This document shows, piece after piece, positions 1-7,887 of a stretch of DNA of 34,775 nt; position 1 is the stretch's first letter; each line of letters opens with the position of its first letter. The translations under genes were made by a program, and so were the position numbers. Source of the DNA: Burkholderiales bacterium. Its GTDB lineage: Bacteria; Pseudomonadota; Gammaproteobacteria; Burkholderiales; Burkholderiaceae_C. The stretch is taken from contig JAGWUS010000043.1 of NCBI GenBank assembly GCA_028868305.1, positions 1-34,775 on the forward strand, read 5' to 3'. The notes under the pieces are model-generated. The model saw only the letters and a list, made by a program, of their open reading frames with translations. It did not search any database and was not told the DNA's origin.

Positions 1-77
1 CGTCTGGTGGTACTGGTGACGAGGATGAGCAAATCGTCATTGCAGGCATTTTGGCAAGCGGACTTAGTCACGCTTGA
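1..77 (+). CDS. C-terminal end of a GlcG/HbpS (DUF336)-like protein, partial
   Basis: Only the last 24 or so codons are in the window, read from base 3 to the TGA at 75-77. The tail has a Ser-Gly-Gly-Thr-Gly stretch followed by Asp-Glu-Asp-Glu-Gln and a short Ala/Gly-rich helix. That resembles the usual C-terminus of GlcG/HbpS-type proteins (GVSGG followed by an acidic DEQ motif). Proteins of this family are small, often sit in aromatic or glycolate catabolic operons, and in some cases bind haem. The stop lies 11 bases before the next start, so it is probably the upstream member of the same operon. The identification rests on one short motif. Confidence 0.5.
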   Translation, partial: SGGTGDEDEQIVIAGILASGLSHA

Positions 78-88
78 TAGGACCCGAC

Positions 89-1120
89 ATGTCCTTTTCG
101 CCATGCGCTTGCGGAATTGACGTCCACGCGCACGTCGTTCCGGAACACTTTCCTGCTTACCTCGGGCGCACTGTTCCGAATCCATGGCCATCCACGACGG
201 CGGCGCCTGATTCGAATGGACTGTGCCACCGACATGTCATGGTCAACGGAAAGAACTATCGAACAGTGTCTGAAAAAAGTTGGTCAGCCACACGTCGGAT
301 AGCTGACTTGCCGGAGATGGGATTGGAAAAGCAAGTCATATCGCCAATGCCCGAACTGCTGTCCTATTGGTTACCTCTGAACGATGCACAACCTCTCATC
401 AGATTTCTAAACGAGTACACCGCTGAAATCTGTGATAAATCCGAAGGAAAACTGCTCGGACTGGCTGCTGTTCCACTTCAGGACATGGACACAGCCGTTG
501 CTGAACTTCACTATGCAGTAAACCAACTTGGATTGGCCGGGGTAGAGATCGGAAGCAACATCAATGGCACAACCATTGGGGACAGCAGATTTGATCCGTT
601 CTTTGCAGCATGCGTAGAGTTGGATGTGCCAGTCTTTGTGCATGCAATCAAGCCTGCGGGGATGGATCGCCTTGTGGGACCAGCGCCGCTTCAACAGGTT
701 CTGGCCTATCCCACGGACGTTGGTCTGGCAGCGGCATCTGTAATCACGGGTGGCCTTTTAATCCGATATCCCAAACTGAGGATTGCATTCAGTCATGGTG
801 GAGGTACCTTGGCCATGTTATTGCCACGCCTGCAGCAAGGATGGACAGTATTTCCAGCACTGGCAGAAAGCATCCCGGAATCACCCGCAGAACTATCAAA
901 GAAGATGTTCTTTGATACCTTGGTTTTCGATCCAGCGGCACTTAAATACCTGGCCAGCATCTTTGGTACGCAAGGGCTCATGCTGGGAACAGACTATCCA
1001 TTCAATTTTCATGAACGCCGCCCTGTGGAGCGTCTTGTCAGCGCAGGATTTGACCCTGTCACTTGTGACGCATTGACATTTGGAAACGCGCGCAGATTTC
1101 TGGGAAACAGTATTTTTTAA
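89..1120 (+). CDS. ACMSD-type amidohydrolase (metal-dependent decarboxylase)
   Basis: A 343-residue TIM-barrel amidohydrolase of the 2-amino-3-carboxymuconate semialdehyde decarboxylase (ACMSD) branch. Visible metal ligands are H13 and H15 (motif DVHAHVVPEH), H185 (VFVHAIKPAG) and D302 (LGTDYPF). H236 (FSHGGGT) matches the catalytic histidine. Their spacing follows that recalled for Pseudomonas ACMSD (H9, H11, H177, H228, D294) with a constant shift of 4 to 8 residues. ACMSD removes a carboxylate from a ring-cleaved semialdehyde, which fits the ring-cleavage-type enzyme encoded next. The ATG at 89 has AGGA seven bases upstream and is preferred over an in-frame TTG at 74. The exact substrate cannot be read from sequence; a hydrolase or hydratase of the same superfamily is the alternative. 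Confidence 0.85.
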   Translation: MSFSPCACGIDVHAHVVPEHFPAYLGRTVPNPWPSTTAAPDSNGLCHRHVMVNGKNYRTVSEKSWSATRRIADLPEMGLEKQVISPMPELLSYWLPLNDAQPLIRFLNEYTAEICDKSEGKLLGLAAVPLQDMDTAVAELHYAVNQLGLAGVEIGSNINGTTIGDSRFDPFFAACVELDVPVFVHAIKPAGMDRLVGPAPLQQVLAYPTDVGLAAASVITGGLLIRYPKLRIAFSHGGGTLAMLLPRLQQGWTVFPALAESIPESPAELSKKMFFDTLVFDPAALKYLASIFGTQGLMLGTDYPFNFHERRPVERLVSAGFDPVTCDALTFGNARRFLGNSIF

Positions 1121-1134
1121 AACGAGGAGCCACC

Positions 1135-2040
1135 TTGAAATCACCATGGATCAGTGGCCTGCGCAGTGTGGCGCTCACCGTGCCAGATCTGTCTGCTGCA
1201 GAAGCTTTTTACACAAAGGTTTGGCATCTTGACGTCGTAGACCGTGCATCTGACGCGATCTACCTCGGTGGCAGTGGATCTGACCATCACCTGTTGGCCT
1301 TGCACCAATCATCTGGAGCACCAAAGATACGAAAAGTCACTCTGCGTGCAAGGAGCCTGGAGGCACTCCATAAAGTTGAACAAGCCACTATTGCAGCAGG
1401 CGGGACCGTAGAACGCGGCCCCGGTCCGGCTACGGATCCTGCCGGAGGTTCGTCGCTGTGCATTCTGGACGGGCACGGGAGGCGGTTTGAAGTCGTCTTT
1501 GGCGACAAACGTATGCCGCAAAAGGCGGGCGATATTGCGGATCAACCCATCCGACTGGCGCATGCAGTCTTGAACAGCCATGAAGTTGAGAAAACCCAGG
1601 AGTTCATGGAAAAGGCATTGGGATTCACCTTGTCTGACCGAACACGCATCATGGCCTTTATGAACTGTGACAGCGATCATCACACTATCGCACTCGGGGA
1701 TACCGACAACGATTCGCTCAATCACATCGCATTTCTGATGCCGACTCTGGATGCAGTAATGCGAGGAGGCGGTCGCATGAAAGACGCTGGACATGACATC
1801 CAGTGGGGCCCCGGACGACATGGACCGGGAGACAACGCATTCAATTACTTCATTGATCCATTTGGCATCGTCATTGAATACACAGCAGAAGTTGAACAGA
1901 TTGATGAAACCTATCAGCCGGGTAAGCCTTCTGACTGGACATGGCCACCGGGTCGTATCGATCAATGGGGCATTGCAATTTCACCTACACCGCGCCTGAA
2001 AGATGCACAGCGCGCGGTTGCCTTCTCAAACTCAATTTAA
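1135..2040 (+). CDS. Two-domain extradiol-dioxygenase-like VOC protein
   Basis: A 301-residue protein with two vicinal-oxygen-chelate (glyoxalase/BphC-like) modules, about residues 8-125 and 139-255. The second module keeps a candidate two-histidine, one-carboxylate iron triad: H143 (RLAHAVL), H197 (LNHIAF) and E248 (GIVIEYTAE). These are spaced as in type I extradiol catechol dioxygenases, so ring meta-cleavage is the likely role. The start is TTG at 1135, with GAGGAG five bases upstream; the nearby ATG at 1146 is out of frame. It begins 14 bases after the decarboxylase gene, consistent with one transcript and consecutive steps. The length matches the family norm of about 290-310 residues. 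The substrate is not determined; by context a carboxylated catechol is plausible. Confidence 0.82.
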   Translation: MKSPWISGLRSVALTVPDLSAAEAFYTKVWHLDVVDRASDAIYLGGSGSDHHLLALHQSSGAPKIRKVTLRARSLEALHKVEQATIAAGGTVERGPGPATDPAGGSSLCILDGHGRRFEVVFGDKRMPQKAGDIADQPIRLAHAVLNSHEVEKTQEFMEKALGFTLSDRTRIMAFMNCDSDHHTIALGDTDNDSLNHIAFLMPTLDAVMRGGGRMKDAGHDIQWGPGRHGPGDNAFNYFIDPFGIVIEYTAEVEQIDETYQPGKPSDWTWPPGRIDQWGIAISPTPRLKDAQRAVAFSNSI

Positions 2041-2054
2041 TTCGGAGAGCTTGT

Positions 2055-2921
2055 ATGCGTTTCACTACTTATCTATCCAATGGGAAGGCTCGTTTGGGTG
2101 TCATCAGCGGGGAGCATGTCGTCGACCTGGCCAATGCAGTTCATGGTATGCCTTGTGACCTGAGGCAGGCTTTGGAAGCGGGAGTCGATCTGCGCGCGGC
2201 TGGTCAGAGCGCCATGGATTCACAGGCTCCACGGATGCCTCTGTCAGGATTGTCATTTGCACCACTGGTTCCCGAGCCGGGGAAGACAATTTGCCTGGGA
2301 CTGAACTACTTTGACCATGCCAAAGAAGGTGGGCGCGACAAGCCAGAGTACCCCTGGTTCTTCTATCGTGGAAAAAGCTCTCTGGTTGGTCACGGCCAGC
2401 CCGGCGTATTGCCCAGTGTTTCGGAGAAATTTGATTACGAGGCAGAGCTTGCAGTCGTCATCGGGGCACGGGTACCGCGGCATGTAAAAGCAGAAGACGC
2501 TCTGCAATATGTATTTGGATACACCTGCTTCAACGATATGTCGGTGCGTGACTATCAAAAGCGCACCCCTCAATGGACGATTGGAAAGAACTTCGATGCG
2601 ACGGGTGGTTTTGGCCCGGTATTGGTGACTGCAGACGAACTTGAGTCCGGCGCAACGGGACTGCGAATCCAATCTCGACTGAATGGAAAAGTTATGCAGG
2701 ATGCAAACACGAGCGACATGATTTTCAGTGTGGCGGAAACAATTGCGTTGCTGGCTGACTGCATGACTCTGGAGCCCGGAGATGCCATCATCATGGGCAC
2801 TCCCGCAGGAGTTGGCCAGGCAAGAACACCTCCTGTTTGGATGAAAGCTGGTGACACTGTCGAGATCGAAATCGAGCGCATAGGCGTATTGCGCAACCCC
2901 ATCGTTGCCGAGGTGCTTTGA
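2055..2921 (+). CDS. Fumarylacetoacetate hydrolase-family protein
   Basis: A 288-residue FAH-fold enzyme. The metal-binding region is clear: E129 and E131 in FDYEAELAVVIG, D161 in CFNDMSVRDYQ, and K178 in TIGKNFD. The C-terminal half has the typical GDAIIMGTPAGVG segment. Members hydrolyse or decarboxylate 2-oxo acids formed after aromatic ring cleavage (fumarylpyruvate, acylpyruvates, oxo-heptenedioates), so it probably acts last in this pathway. The ATG at 2055 has GGAGAG five bases upstream, 14 bases after the previous stop; an upstream in-frame start at 1941 lies inside the preceding gene and is not used. The stop overlaps the next start by one base (TGATG). Hydratase or decarboxylase activity within the fold remains possible. 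Confidence 0.87.
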   Translation: MRFTTYLSNGKARLGVISGEHVVDLANAVHGMPCDLRQALEAGVDLRAAGQSAMDSQAPRMPLSGLSFAPLVPEPGKTICLGLNYFDHAKEGGRDKPEYPWFFYRGKSSLVGHGQPGVLPSVSEKFDYEAELAVVIGARVPRHVKAEDALQYVFGYTCFNDMSVRDYQKRTPQWTIGKNFDATGGFGPVLVTADELESGATGLRIQSRLNGKVMQDANTSDMIFSVAETIALLADCMTLEPGDAIIMGTPAGVGQARTPPVWMKAGDTVEIEIERIGVLRNPIVAEVL

Positions 2922-4447
2922 TGCGTATGGCGGAATCGTTCGACGTTGCGATCGTTGGGTATGGCCCGGCAGGCGCTACGGCCGCAGCGCTGCTTGGGCA
3001 AGCGGGGCTTTCTGTCTATGTGTGTGATCGCCTGCATGGTGTCTACGAAATCCCACGTGCCATTGCGCTCGACCACGAAATCATGCGCGTGTTTCAAGAG
3101 ATCGGTGTCGTCGATGCAATTTCGCCCTACTTTGAGCCATTTACTCCATCTGAGTATTTCGGTGTAGACGGACAGCTCATTCGCAGAATGACGATGGTCG
3201 CGCCGCCTTATCCCCAGGGCTATACACCGTCGCTGGTTTTCACGCAGCCACCTGTCGAGATGGCCATTCGACAACGTGTTTCTGAATTCCAAAATGTCAA
3301 AGTGGCCACGGGAGTCGAGCTTAAATCGCTTGAACAAAGTGGTGAATCGGTCACTTTAAATCTTCTGTCGGATGATGGCACCAGTTCTACCATTTGCGCG
3401 CACTGGGTCATCGCATGCGACGGCGGTTCAAGCACCGTGCGCGGTCGGGTCGGCATTGCGTTGGAGGATCTGGGATTTGACGAACCATGGCTGGTGGTTG
3501 ACGTCCGTGTCAACGAGAAAGGGCTGGCCAAGCTCCCAAAGACAAGCGTTCAGTATTGCGAACCCGAGCGTCCATGTACTTATGTCATCGGACCCGGAAA
3601 CCACCGTCGCTGGGAAATATCTTTGAAACAAGGCGAGAGTTCACAGCTGGCAGCTACACCCGAAGGTACATGGAAGTTGCTTTCGCGTTGGCTTACTCCA
3701 GATGACGGGGAGTTGTGGCGTCAGGCAAGCTATCGCTTCCATGCACTGGTTGCCGAACAGTGGAAGACGGGGCGCGTGTTCCTGGCAGGTGACGCCGCAC
3801 ACATGCAACCGCCCTTTCTGGGGCAGGGCATGTGCCAGGGGGTTCGCGATATCGCCAATCTTTGCTGGAAGCTTGCGGCTGTAGTGAAAGCTAATGTGAC
3901 CGGCCATGCTGCGCAGAACCTATTGGAGAGCTATGGCGCAGAGCGCAAAGCGCATGTGCGCGAACTCACGAGTCGAATTAAGGCAATAGGCGCGGTGATC
4001 TGTGAGCGCGATGTGGAAAAAGCGCGTGAGCGAGATGCGAAGCTCCTGAAAGAGTGTGGCGGCGTGGTCAAAGACACACCTCGACAGGACGTGCTTCCGC
4101 GCTTGGAATGTGGACTGCTTTCAAAGGCGGAAAGTTCTGGTCGGGGAGCACTATTTCCGCAGCCGAAACTGAACGACGGAAAGTTGATGGACATGCGTTT
4201 CGGGTACGGCTGGAGACTCGTCACAGACGGAACCATCTTGCCCTATTCCGTCCCGAAGGGCATCACCTGTATATCGCTCGCAGAAAAGGAGTCTGGAGAG
4301 GCAGAGGGAGTGGTGGAAGGCTGGATGCGTAAGCAGGAATGCCATGCCGCGCTCATTCGCCCTGATCACTACGTTTTCGGTACTGCTGCTACCCACGACC
4401 AGGTTGACCAACTGGTTGCGGAGTTGCACAAATTATTGAACAGCTAA
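2921..4447 (+). CDS. FAD-dependent aromatic hydroxylase, MhpA-like
   Basis: A 508-residue class A flavoprotein monooxygenase. It has the FAD/NAD(P)H dinucleotide motif at residues 13-18 (VGYGPAG), the DG motif near 167 (IACDGGSSTVRG) and the GD motif at about 290 (FLAGDAAHMQPPFLGQG) that binds the FAD ribityl chain. The last segment and the overall length resemble 3-(3-hydroxyphenyl)propionate hydroxylase MhpA. Such enzymes add a hydroxyl next to a phenolic hydroxyl, producing the diol an extradiol dioxygenase needs. GAGGTG lies five bases before the ATG at 2921, which overlaps the upstream stop, so translation is probably coupled. The substrate is inferred only as a phenolic acid. Confidence 0.87.
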   Translation: MRMAESFDVAIVGYGPAGATAAALLGQAGLSVYVCDRLHGVYEIPRAIALDHEIMRVFQEIGVVDAISPYFEPFTPSEYFGVDGQLIRRMTMVAPPYPQGYTPSLVFTQPPVEMAIRQRVSEFQNVKVATGVELKSLEQSGESVTLNLLSDDGTSSTICAHWVIACDGGSSTVRGRVGIALEDLGFDEPWLVVDVRVNEKGLAKLPKTSVQYCEPERPCTYVIGPGNHRRWEISLKQGESSQLAATPEGTWKLLSRWLTPDDGELWRQASYRFHALVAEQWKTGRVFLAGDAAHMQPPFLGQGMCQGVRDIANLCWKLAAVVKANVTGHAAQNLLESYGAERKAHVRELTSRIKAIGAVICERDVEKARERDAKLLKECGGVVKDTPRQDVLPRLECGLLSKAESSGRGALFPQPKLNDGKLMDMRFGYGWRLVTDGTILPYSVPKGITCISLAEKESGEAEGVVEGWMRKQECHAALIRPDHYVFGTAATHDQVDQLVAELHKLLNS

Positions 4448-4468
4448 TTCAAATTAAAGGAGACCAGG

Positions 4469-5443
4469 ATGATCAATAGACGTAATTTCAACTTCGTGTT
4501 TGCCGCCATGGCAACGACTGCATCCACCATTTTGAGGGCGCAGGACTGGCCAGAGAAGCCGATTAGATGGGTGCTTTCCCAGCCACCGGGCTCCGGGCCT
4601 GACAACGTTGCGCGCCTGCTATCCGAACGATTGGCAAAGTCATGGTCACACGCAATCGTTATTGAAAACAAACCTGGTGGGCAAAACGCAATCGGTGCGC
4701 AGGCGGCTGCGCGGTCGACCCCCGATGGCTATAACTTCTACTTTGCCACGACAGCGGCATTGATCACCAATCCACTTTTATATAAACAACTTTCTTATGA
4801 TCCACAAAAAGACTTTGTCCCAGTTGCTTTCATCGCACGCAGTCCTTTTGCACTGCTAGTTAACGCGGATTCGCCAATAAAGTCCGTAGAGGATCTTGTC
4901 GCCCGTTCCAAAGCAGACCCCGGAAAATTCACGATCGGAAATGAAGGGCCTCGCAGCTTTAGCGGCATGATTTCACGCCTCTTTAACTCGCGTACGCAGG
5001 CTGGAGCAAATCTTGTCCCCTACGTATCTGTAGGTGCCGGAACCACTGACCTTATGGGTAAACATGTGGATGCAATGTTTGCTGACTTGGCTTCCACTGC
5101 GCAGCTCGCAAAACAAGGGAAATTGCGGGTAATCGCCACAACGTCTGCACAAAGAGTTGCAGGATGGGAGAGTGTGGCCTCTCTATCGGAAAAATTGGCT
5201 GGCTTCGATATGGTGGGTTGGTTTGCCATCGTGGCTCCTGCCGGTACGCCTGCTTCTGTCATAGATCGCGTTAATCGCGACGTCAATGCCTTGCTAAACG
5301 ACAAGGAAATCGCAGAGCGAATTGGAGTGATTGGCCCCGTCGTTGATGGGAGTATGGGGATTCCGGCAGTTGGAGCATTCATGGCCAAGGAAACTGTGCG
5401 CTGGCGTGAGATCGTGAAGGAAATCGGTGTGTTGCCCGAGTAG
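4469..5443 (+). CDS. Bug/TctC-family tripartite tricarboxylate transporter receptor
   Basis: A 324-residue periplasmic solute receptor of the Bug (TctC) family, greatly expanded in Betaproteobacteria. The N-terminus carries a twin-arginine-like signal (NRRNFNFVFAA) with likely cleavage near LRAQD. The mature part begins WPEKPIRWV and contains the family regions NKPGGQNAIGAQAAA and SYDPQKDFVPV. Bug receptors bind small carboxylates or aromatic acids for TctAB-type or other carriers; no membrane partner is encoded in the window. AAGGAGA precedes the ATG at 4469. Its place in the operon suggests it binds the compound the neighbouring enzymes degrade, which is inference. Confidence 0.9.
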   Translation: MINRRNFNFVFAAMATTASTILRAQDWPEKPIRWVLSQPPGSGPDNVARLLSERLAKSWSHAIVIENKPGGQNAIGAQAAARSTPDGYNFYFATTAALITNPLLYKQLSYDPQKDFVPVAFIARSPFALLVNADSPIKSVEDLVARSKADPGKFTIGNEGPRSFSGMISRLFNSRTQAGANLVPYVSVGAGTTDLMGKHVDAMFADLASTAQLAKQGKLRVIATTSAQRVAGWESVASLSEKLAGFDMVGWFAIVAPAGTPASVIDRVNRDVNALLNDKEIAERIGVIGPVVDGSMGIPAVGAFMAKETVRWREIVKEIGVLPE

Positions 5444-5468
5444 ATTGGTCTCAACTTTGGAGAACTGT

Positions 5469-6074
5469 ATGAACAAGAAGACTGCGTATCGACGGATCAG
5501 CCTTGCGATATTTTCAATTGCAGGTGCTGCCGCAATATTGAACGGTTGCGCGGCAGATTTGGCCATGCAGGATCGAAAAGAATCCACGGTCTTCACACTA
5601 AGCTCACCGGGTCGAACCGATAACGACATGCTTGCCAAGCCCTTTGCCGGAAAAAATCCTTCCAATGCAAATTGCGTCGGTGACAACATTTCGCCAGCAC
5701 TGTCTTGGGGGCGTGTTCCAGCAGGAACACGAAGTCTGGCAATTGTTATGGACGACCAGGCTGGTCGGGCTGGTCTGGGCGTGAGCCACTGGATTGTCTA
5801 CGGCATTGACCCAAGTATTTCAGGCTTGGCCGAAGGCGAGGCATCTGGTTCCTCTGGAAGATTTCTGACCGGCAAGAACACCATCGGGGTGCAAGGCTAT
5901 CTTGGTCCCTGTCCGCCGAAAGGCAATGCTCCCCAGCACTATGTCTTTACGCTGATAGCGACGACATTGCCAGCAAACACATTGCAAGCCGGCCTTACAA
6001 AGGTCGAGCTTCTGGATGCGCTCAAGGGAAAAACTTTGGCTGCAGCGAGCTTCGTACTGAGATTTGCGCACTGA
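5469..6074 (+). CDS. YbhB/YbcL-type PEBP lipoprotein
   Basis: A 201-residue member of the phosphatidylethanolamine-binding/Raf-kinase-inhibitor-like family. A signal peptide ends in the lipobox LNGC, with C27 as the probable lipidated cysteine, so it should be membrane-anchored in the cell envelope. The PEBP core shows MDDQAG, GVSHWIVYGIDPS and the GPCPP segment followed by HYVFTLIA. The biochemical role of bacterial members is not well defined. GGAGA precedes the ATG at 5469, 25 bases after the receptor gene, so it is likely the last gene of the catabolic operon; an earlier in-frame start at 5427 would overlap that gene. It converges on the next gene with 50 bases between the stops. Confidence 0.85.
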   Translation: MNKKTAYRRISLAIFSIAGAAAILNGCAADLAMQDRKESTVFTLSSPGRTDNDMLAKPFAGKNPSNANCVGDNISPALSWGRVPAGTRSLAIVMDDQAGRAGLGVSHWIVYGIDPSISGLAEGEASGSSGRFLTGKNTIGVQGYLGPCPPKGNAPQHYVFTLIATTLPANTLQAGLTKVELLDALKGKTLAAASFVLRFAH

Positions 6075-6124
6075 AATCCGTTGCCAGGTCACCATCAGTC
6101 CGCTTTGGTCTGCCGCCGCAAAGA

Positions 6125-6568
6125 TTAGCCTTCGGCTTCTTCCGCCATCTTGACGATCACCACCGGCACACCGGAGGCATGCAGCACTTCGTTGGATACC
6201 GAGCCCATCATGGCACTGCGCAGGGCACTGGTGCCACGCGCCCCCATCACCACCATGTCGCACTGGAAACGTTCGGCAATGTCCACAATGGTGTGGGCCG
6301 GGTCGCCCTTGGCCACCTCGCACTCGTAACTGACACCCGCCGCATCGAGCAGCGCCCGCGCACCGACCAGGGTGTGCAAACCCACCTCGGCACACACACG
6401 GTCTATCACCTCAGGGTCGTGGGCCACGATGATCTCGTACAACGTGGCCGGCTCCTGCACATTGGCCAGCACCGCGGTGCCCTGCAAACCCTCTTTGAGC
6501 AGCCGCACGGCGAAACGCACAGCCTCCAGAGACAACTCGGAGCCATCCACCGGCAGCAAAATTCTCAT
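6125..6568 (-). CDS. Universal stress protein, UspA family
   Basis: A 147-residue single-domain Usp. The ATP-binding signature G-2x-G-9x-G-S/T is intact (GARGTSALRSAMMGSVS), so this is probably an ATP-binding member, with the early ILLPVDGSELS strand-loop also present. AAGGAGA lies just upstream of the start. It begins 17 bases after coaD on the same strand and is likely co-transcribed. Usp proteins accumulate under starvation or stress; the specific role is not known. From here onward base composition is clearly more GC-rich than in the preceding operon. Confidence 0.92.
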   Translation of the reverse strand: MRILLPVDGSELSLEAVRFAVRLLKEGLQGTAVLANVQEPATLYEIIVAHDPEVIDRVCAEVGLHTLVGARALLDAAGVSYECEVAKGDPAHTIVDIAERFQCDMVVMGARGTSALRSAMMGSVSNEVLHASGVPVVIVKMAEEAEG

Positions 6569-6585
6569 GGTCTTCTCCTTGGAAA

Positions 6586-7074
6586 TCAGTTCTGCAATCT
6601 GGCCATCAGGCGCGCATGCACCTCAGGGGCCACAAACTGTGCCACATCGCCCTTGAGCATGGCAATCTCGCGCACCAGCGTACTCGAGATGTACTGGTAG
6701 CGTGCGTCCGGCGTGAGAAACACCGTTTCGACATCGGCGGCCAGCGCGCGGTTCATGCCGGCCAGTTGGGCTTCGTAGTCAAAGTCGGTCACCGAACGTA
6801 CGCCGCGCACCATCACCTGGGCGCCGTGGCTGACCGCAAAGTCGCGCACCAGCCCGGAAAAGCTTTCCACCTGCACATTGCCCAGCGACGCAAACACTTC
6901 GCGCACCGTAGCAAGCCGCTCGTCCAGCGTGAACATCGTCTTCTTGTGGTGGGCCGCTGCCACCGCCACGATGACCGTGCCAAACATGCGCGCCGAGCGG
7001 CGAATCAGATCCTGGTGTCCCAGCGTGATGGGGTCAAAGGTACCGGGAAACACGGCGATGATGGGGGTGGACAT
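6586..7074 (-). CDS. coaD: Phosphopantetheine adenylyltransferase CoaD
   Basis: A 162-residue nucleotidyltransferase that transfers AMP from ATP to 4'-phosphopantetheine, the penultimate step of coenzyme A synthesis. The class motif PGTFDPITLGH (TxGH type) is at the N-terminus and the substrate-binding ISSTLVREIA is near residue 130. Length is standard for bacterial CoaD. The start ATGTCCACC at 7074 gives the canonical N-terminus; a longer in-frame reading to 7149 would run into rsmD. It follows rsmD by 34 bases, a widely conserved gene pair. Confidence 0.96.
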   Translation of the reverse strand: MSTPIIAVFPGTFDPITLGHQDLIRRSARMFGTVIVAVAAAHHKKTMFTLDERLATVREVFASLGNVQVESFSGLVRDFAVSHGAQVMVRGVRSVTDFDYEAQLAGMNRALAADVETVFLTPDARYQYISSTLVREIAMLKGDVAQFVAPEVHARLMARLQN

Positions 7075-7108
7075 ACCAGACTCCGGCTTGCAAAAAAGGG
7101 GATGGAAA

Positions 7109-7756
7109 TTATGCGGCCGCCAGGCGCAGCAGATGCGCATGCACGGCACCAGCCTTGAGGTGGCGCTGCACCGCCAGCCCCATGGGGGCGAGTTGTTCGT
7201 CAGTCCAATGCACCGGTGCTTCCAGGTACACCAGCCCCTCGGGGCTCAGCGCACGCGCACAGGCCGCCAGCGCCGGTTCAAACAGGGGTGCATCAAAGGG
7301 GGGGTCCAGAAAAATCAGGTCACGACTGCCCGGTGCGGCCTGGCGGATGGCGGCCACGCCTTCGCCGCGCTGCACCAGCAGATGGGGCGCGGACACTGGC
7401 TCCAGGGGTTTAAGAGCCAGCAACTGAATGCGCACCTGCTGCAACTGCACCACCAGCGCAGCATCCTGCTCGACCAGCACCACTTCGGCAGCGCCGCGCG
7501 ATGCGGCTTCAAAACCCAGCGCGCCCGTGCCGGCAAAGGCATCGAGGCAGCGCCGGCCGCTGAGATCCTGGCCCAGCCAGTTGAACAGGGTTTCGCGCAC
7601 ACGGTCGGGCGTGGGGCGCAAACCGGGCTTGTCGGCCACCTTGAGCTTGGTGCGTTTCCACTGACCGCCAATGATGCGGATCTCGTGCGTCTGGACGCCG
7701 CGTGGACGCACCGGGCGTTTGCCCGGCGGGGCCGAAGAAGAGGATTTGGCTTTCAT
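7109..7756 (-). CDS. rsmD: 16S rRNA (guanine966-N2)-methyltransferase RsmD
   Basis: A 215-residue class I SAM-dependent methyltransferase. It shows the RsmD signature RIIGGQWKRTKL followed by LRPTPDRVRETLFNWL, the SAM-binding DAFAGTGALGFEAASRGA and the catalytic DPPF motif (FLDPPFDAP). It methylates G966 in helix 31 of 16S rRNA. The first 25 or so residues are a basic, Pro/Arg-rich extension. It is paired with coaD downstream. The gene is divergent from the diguanylate cyclase gene across 131 bases. Confidence 0.95.
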   Translation of the reverse strand: MKAKSSSSAPPGKRPVRPRGVQTHEIRIIGGQWKRTKLKVADKPGLRPTPDRVRETLFNWLGQDLSGRRCLDAFAGTGALGFEAASRGAAEVVLVEQDAALVVQLQQVRIQLLALKPLEPVSAPHLLVQRGEGVAAIRQAAPGSRDLIFLDPPFDAPLFEPALAACARALSPEGLVYLEAPVHWTDEQLAPMGLAVQRHLKAGAVHAHLLRLAAA

Positions 7757-7887
7757 GGAGTGAGCTTACCCGAAGCCATTGGCTATATATCTGGTAACAA
7801 ATTCGTGACCGTTCACATGGACACATCTGTCCCCCGGGGCGGACAATTGAAGCTGCATCACTGCCACGGCAGGCTGGGAGGATCTGG
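7757..7887. other. Divergent intergenic region rsmD / diguanylate cyclase
   Basis: 131 bases between two divergent genes, presumably holding both promoters. There is an AT-rich patch around 7783-7805. An imperfect dyad with outer arms TGTCC (7828-7832) and GGACA (7841-7845) lies within a GC-rich block. No convincing -35/-10 pair was identified by eye. Confidence 0.3.
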
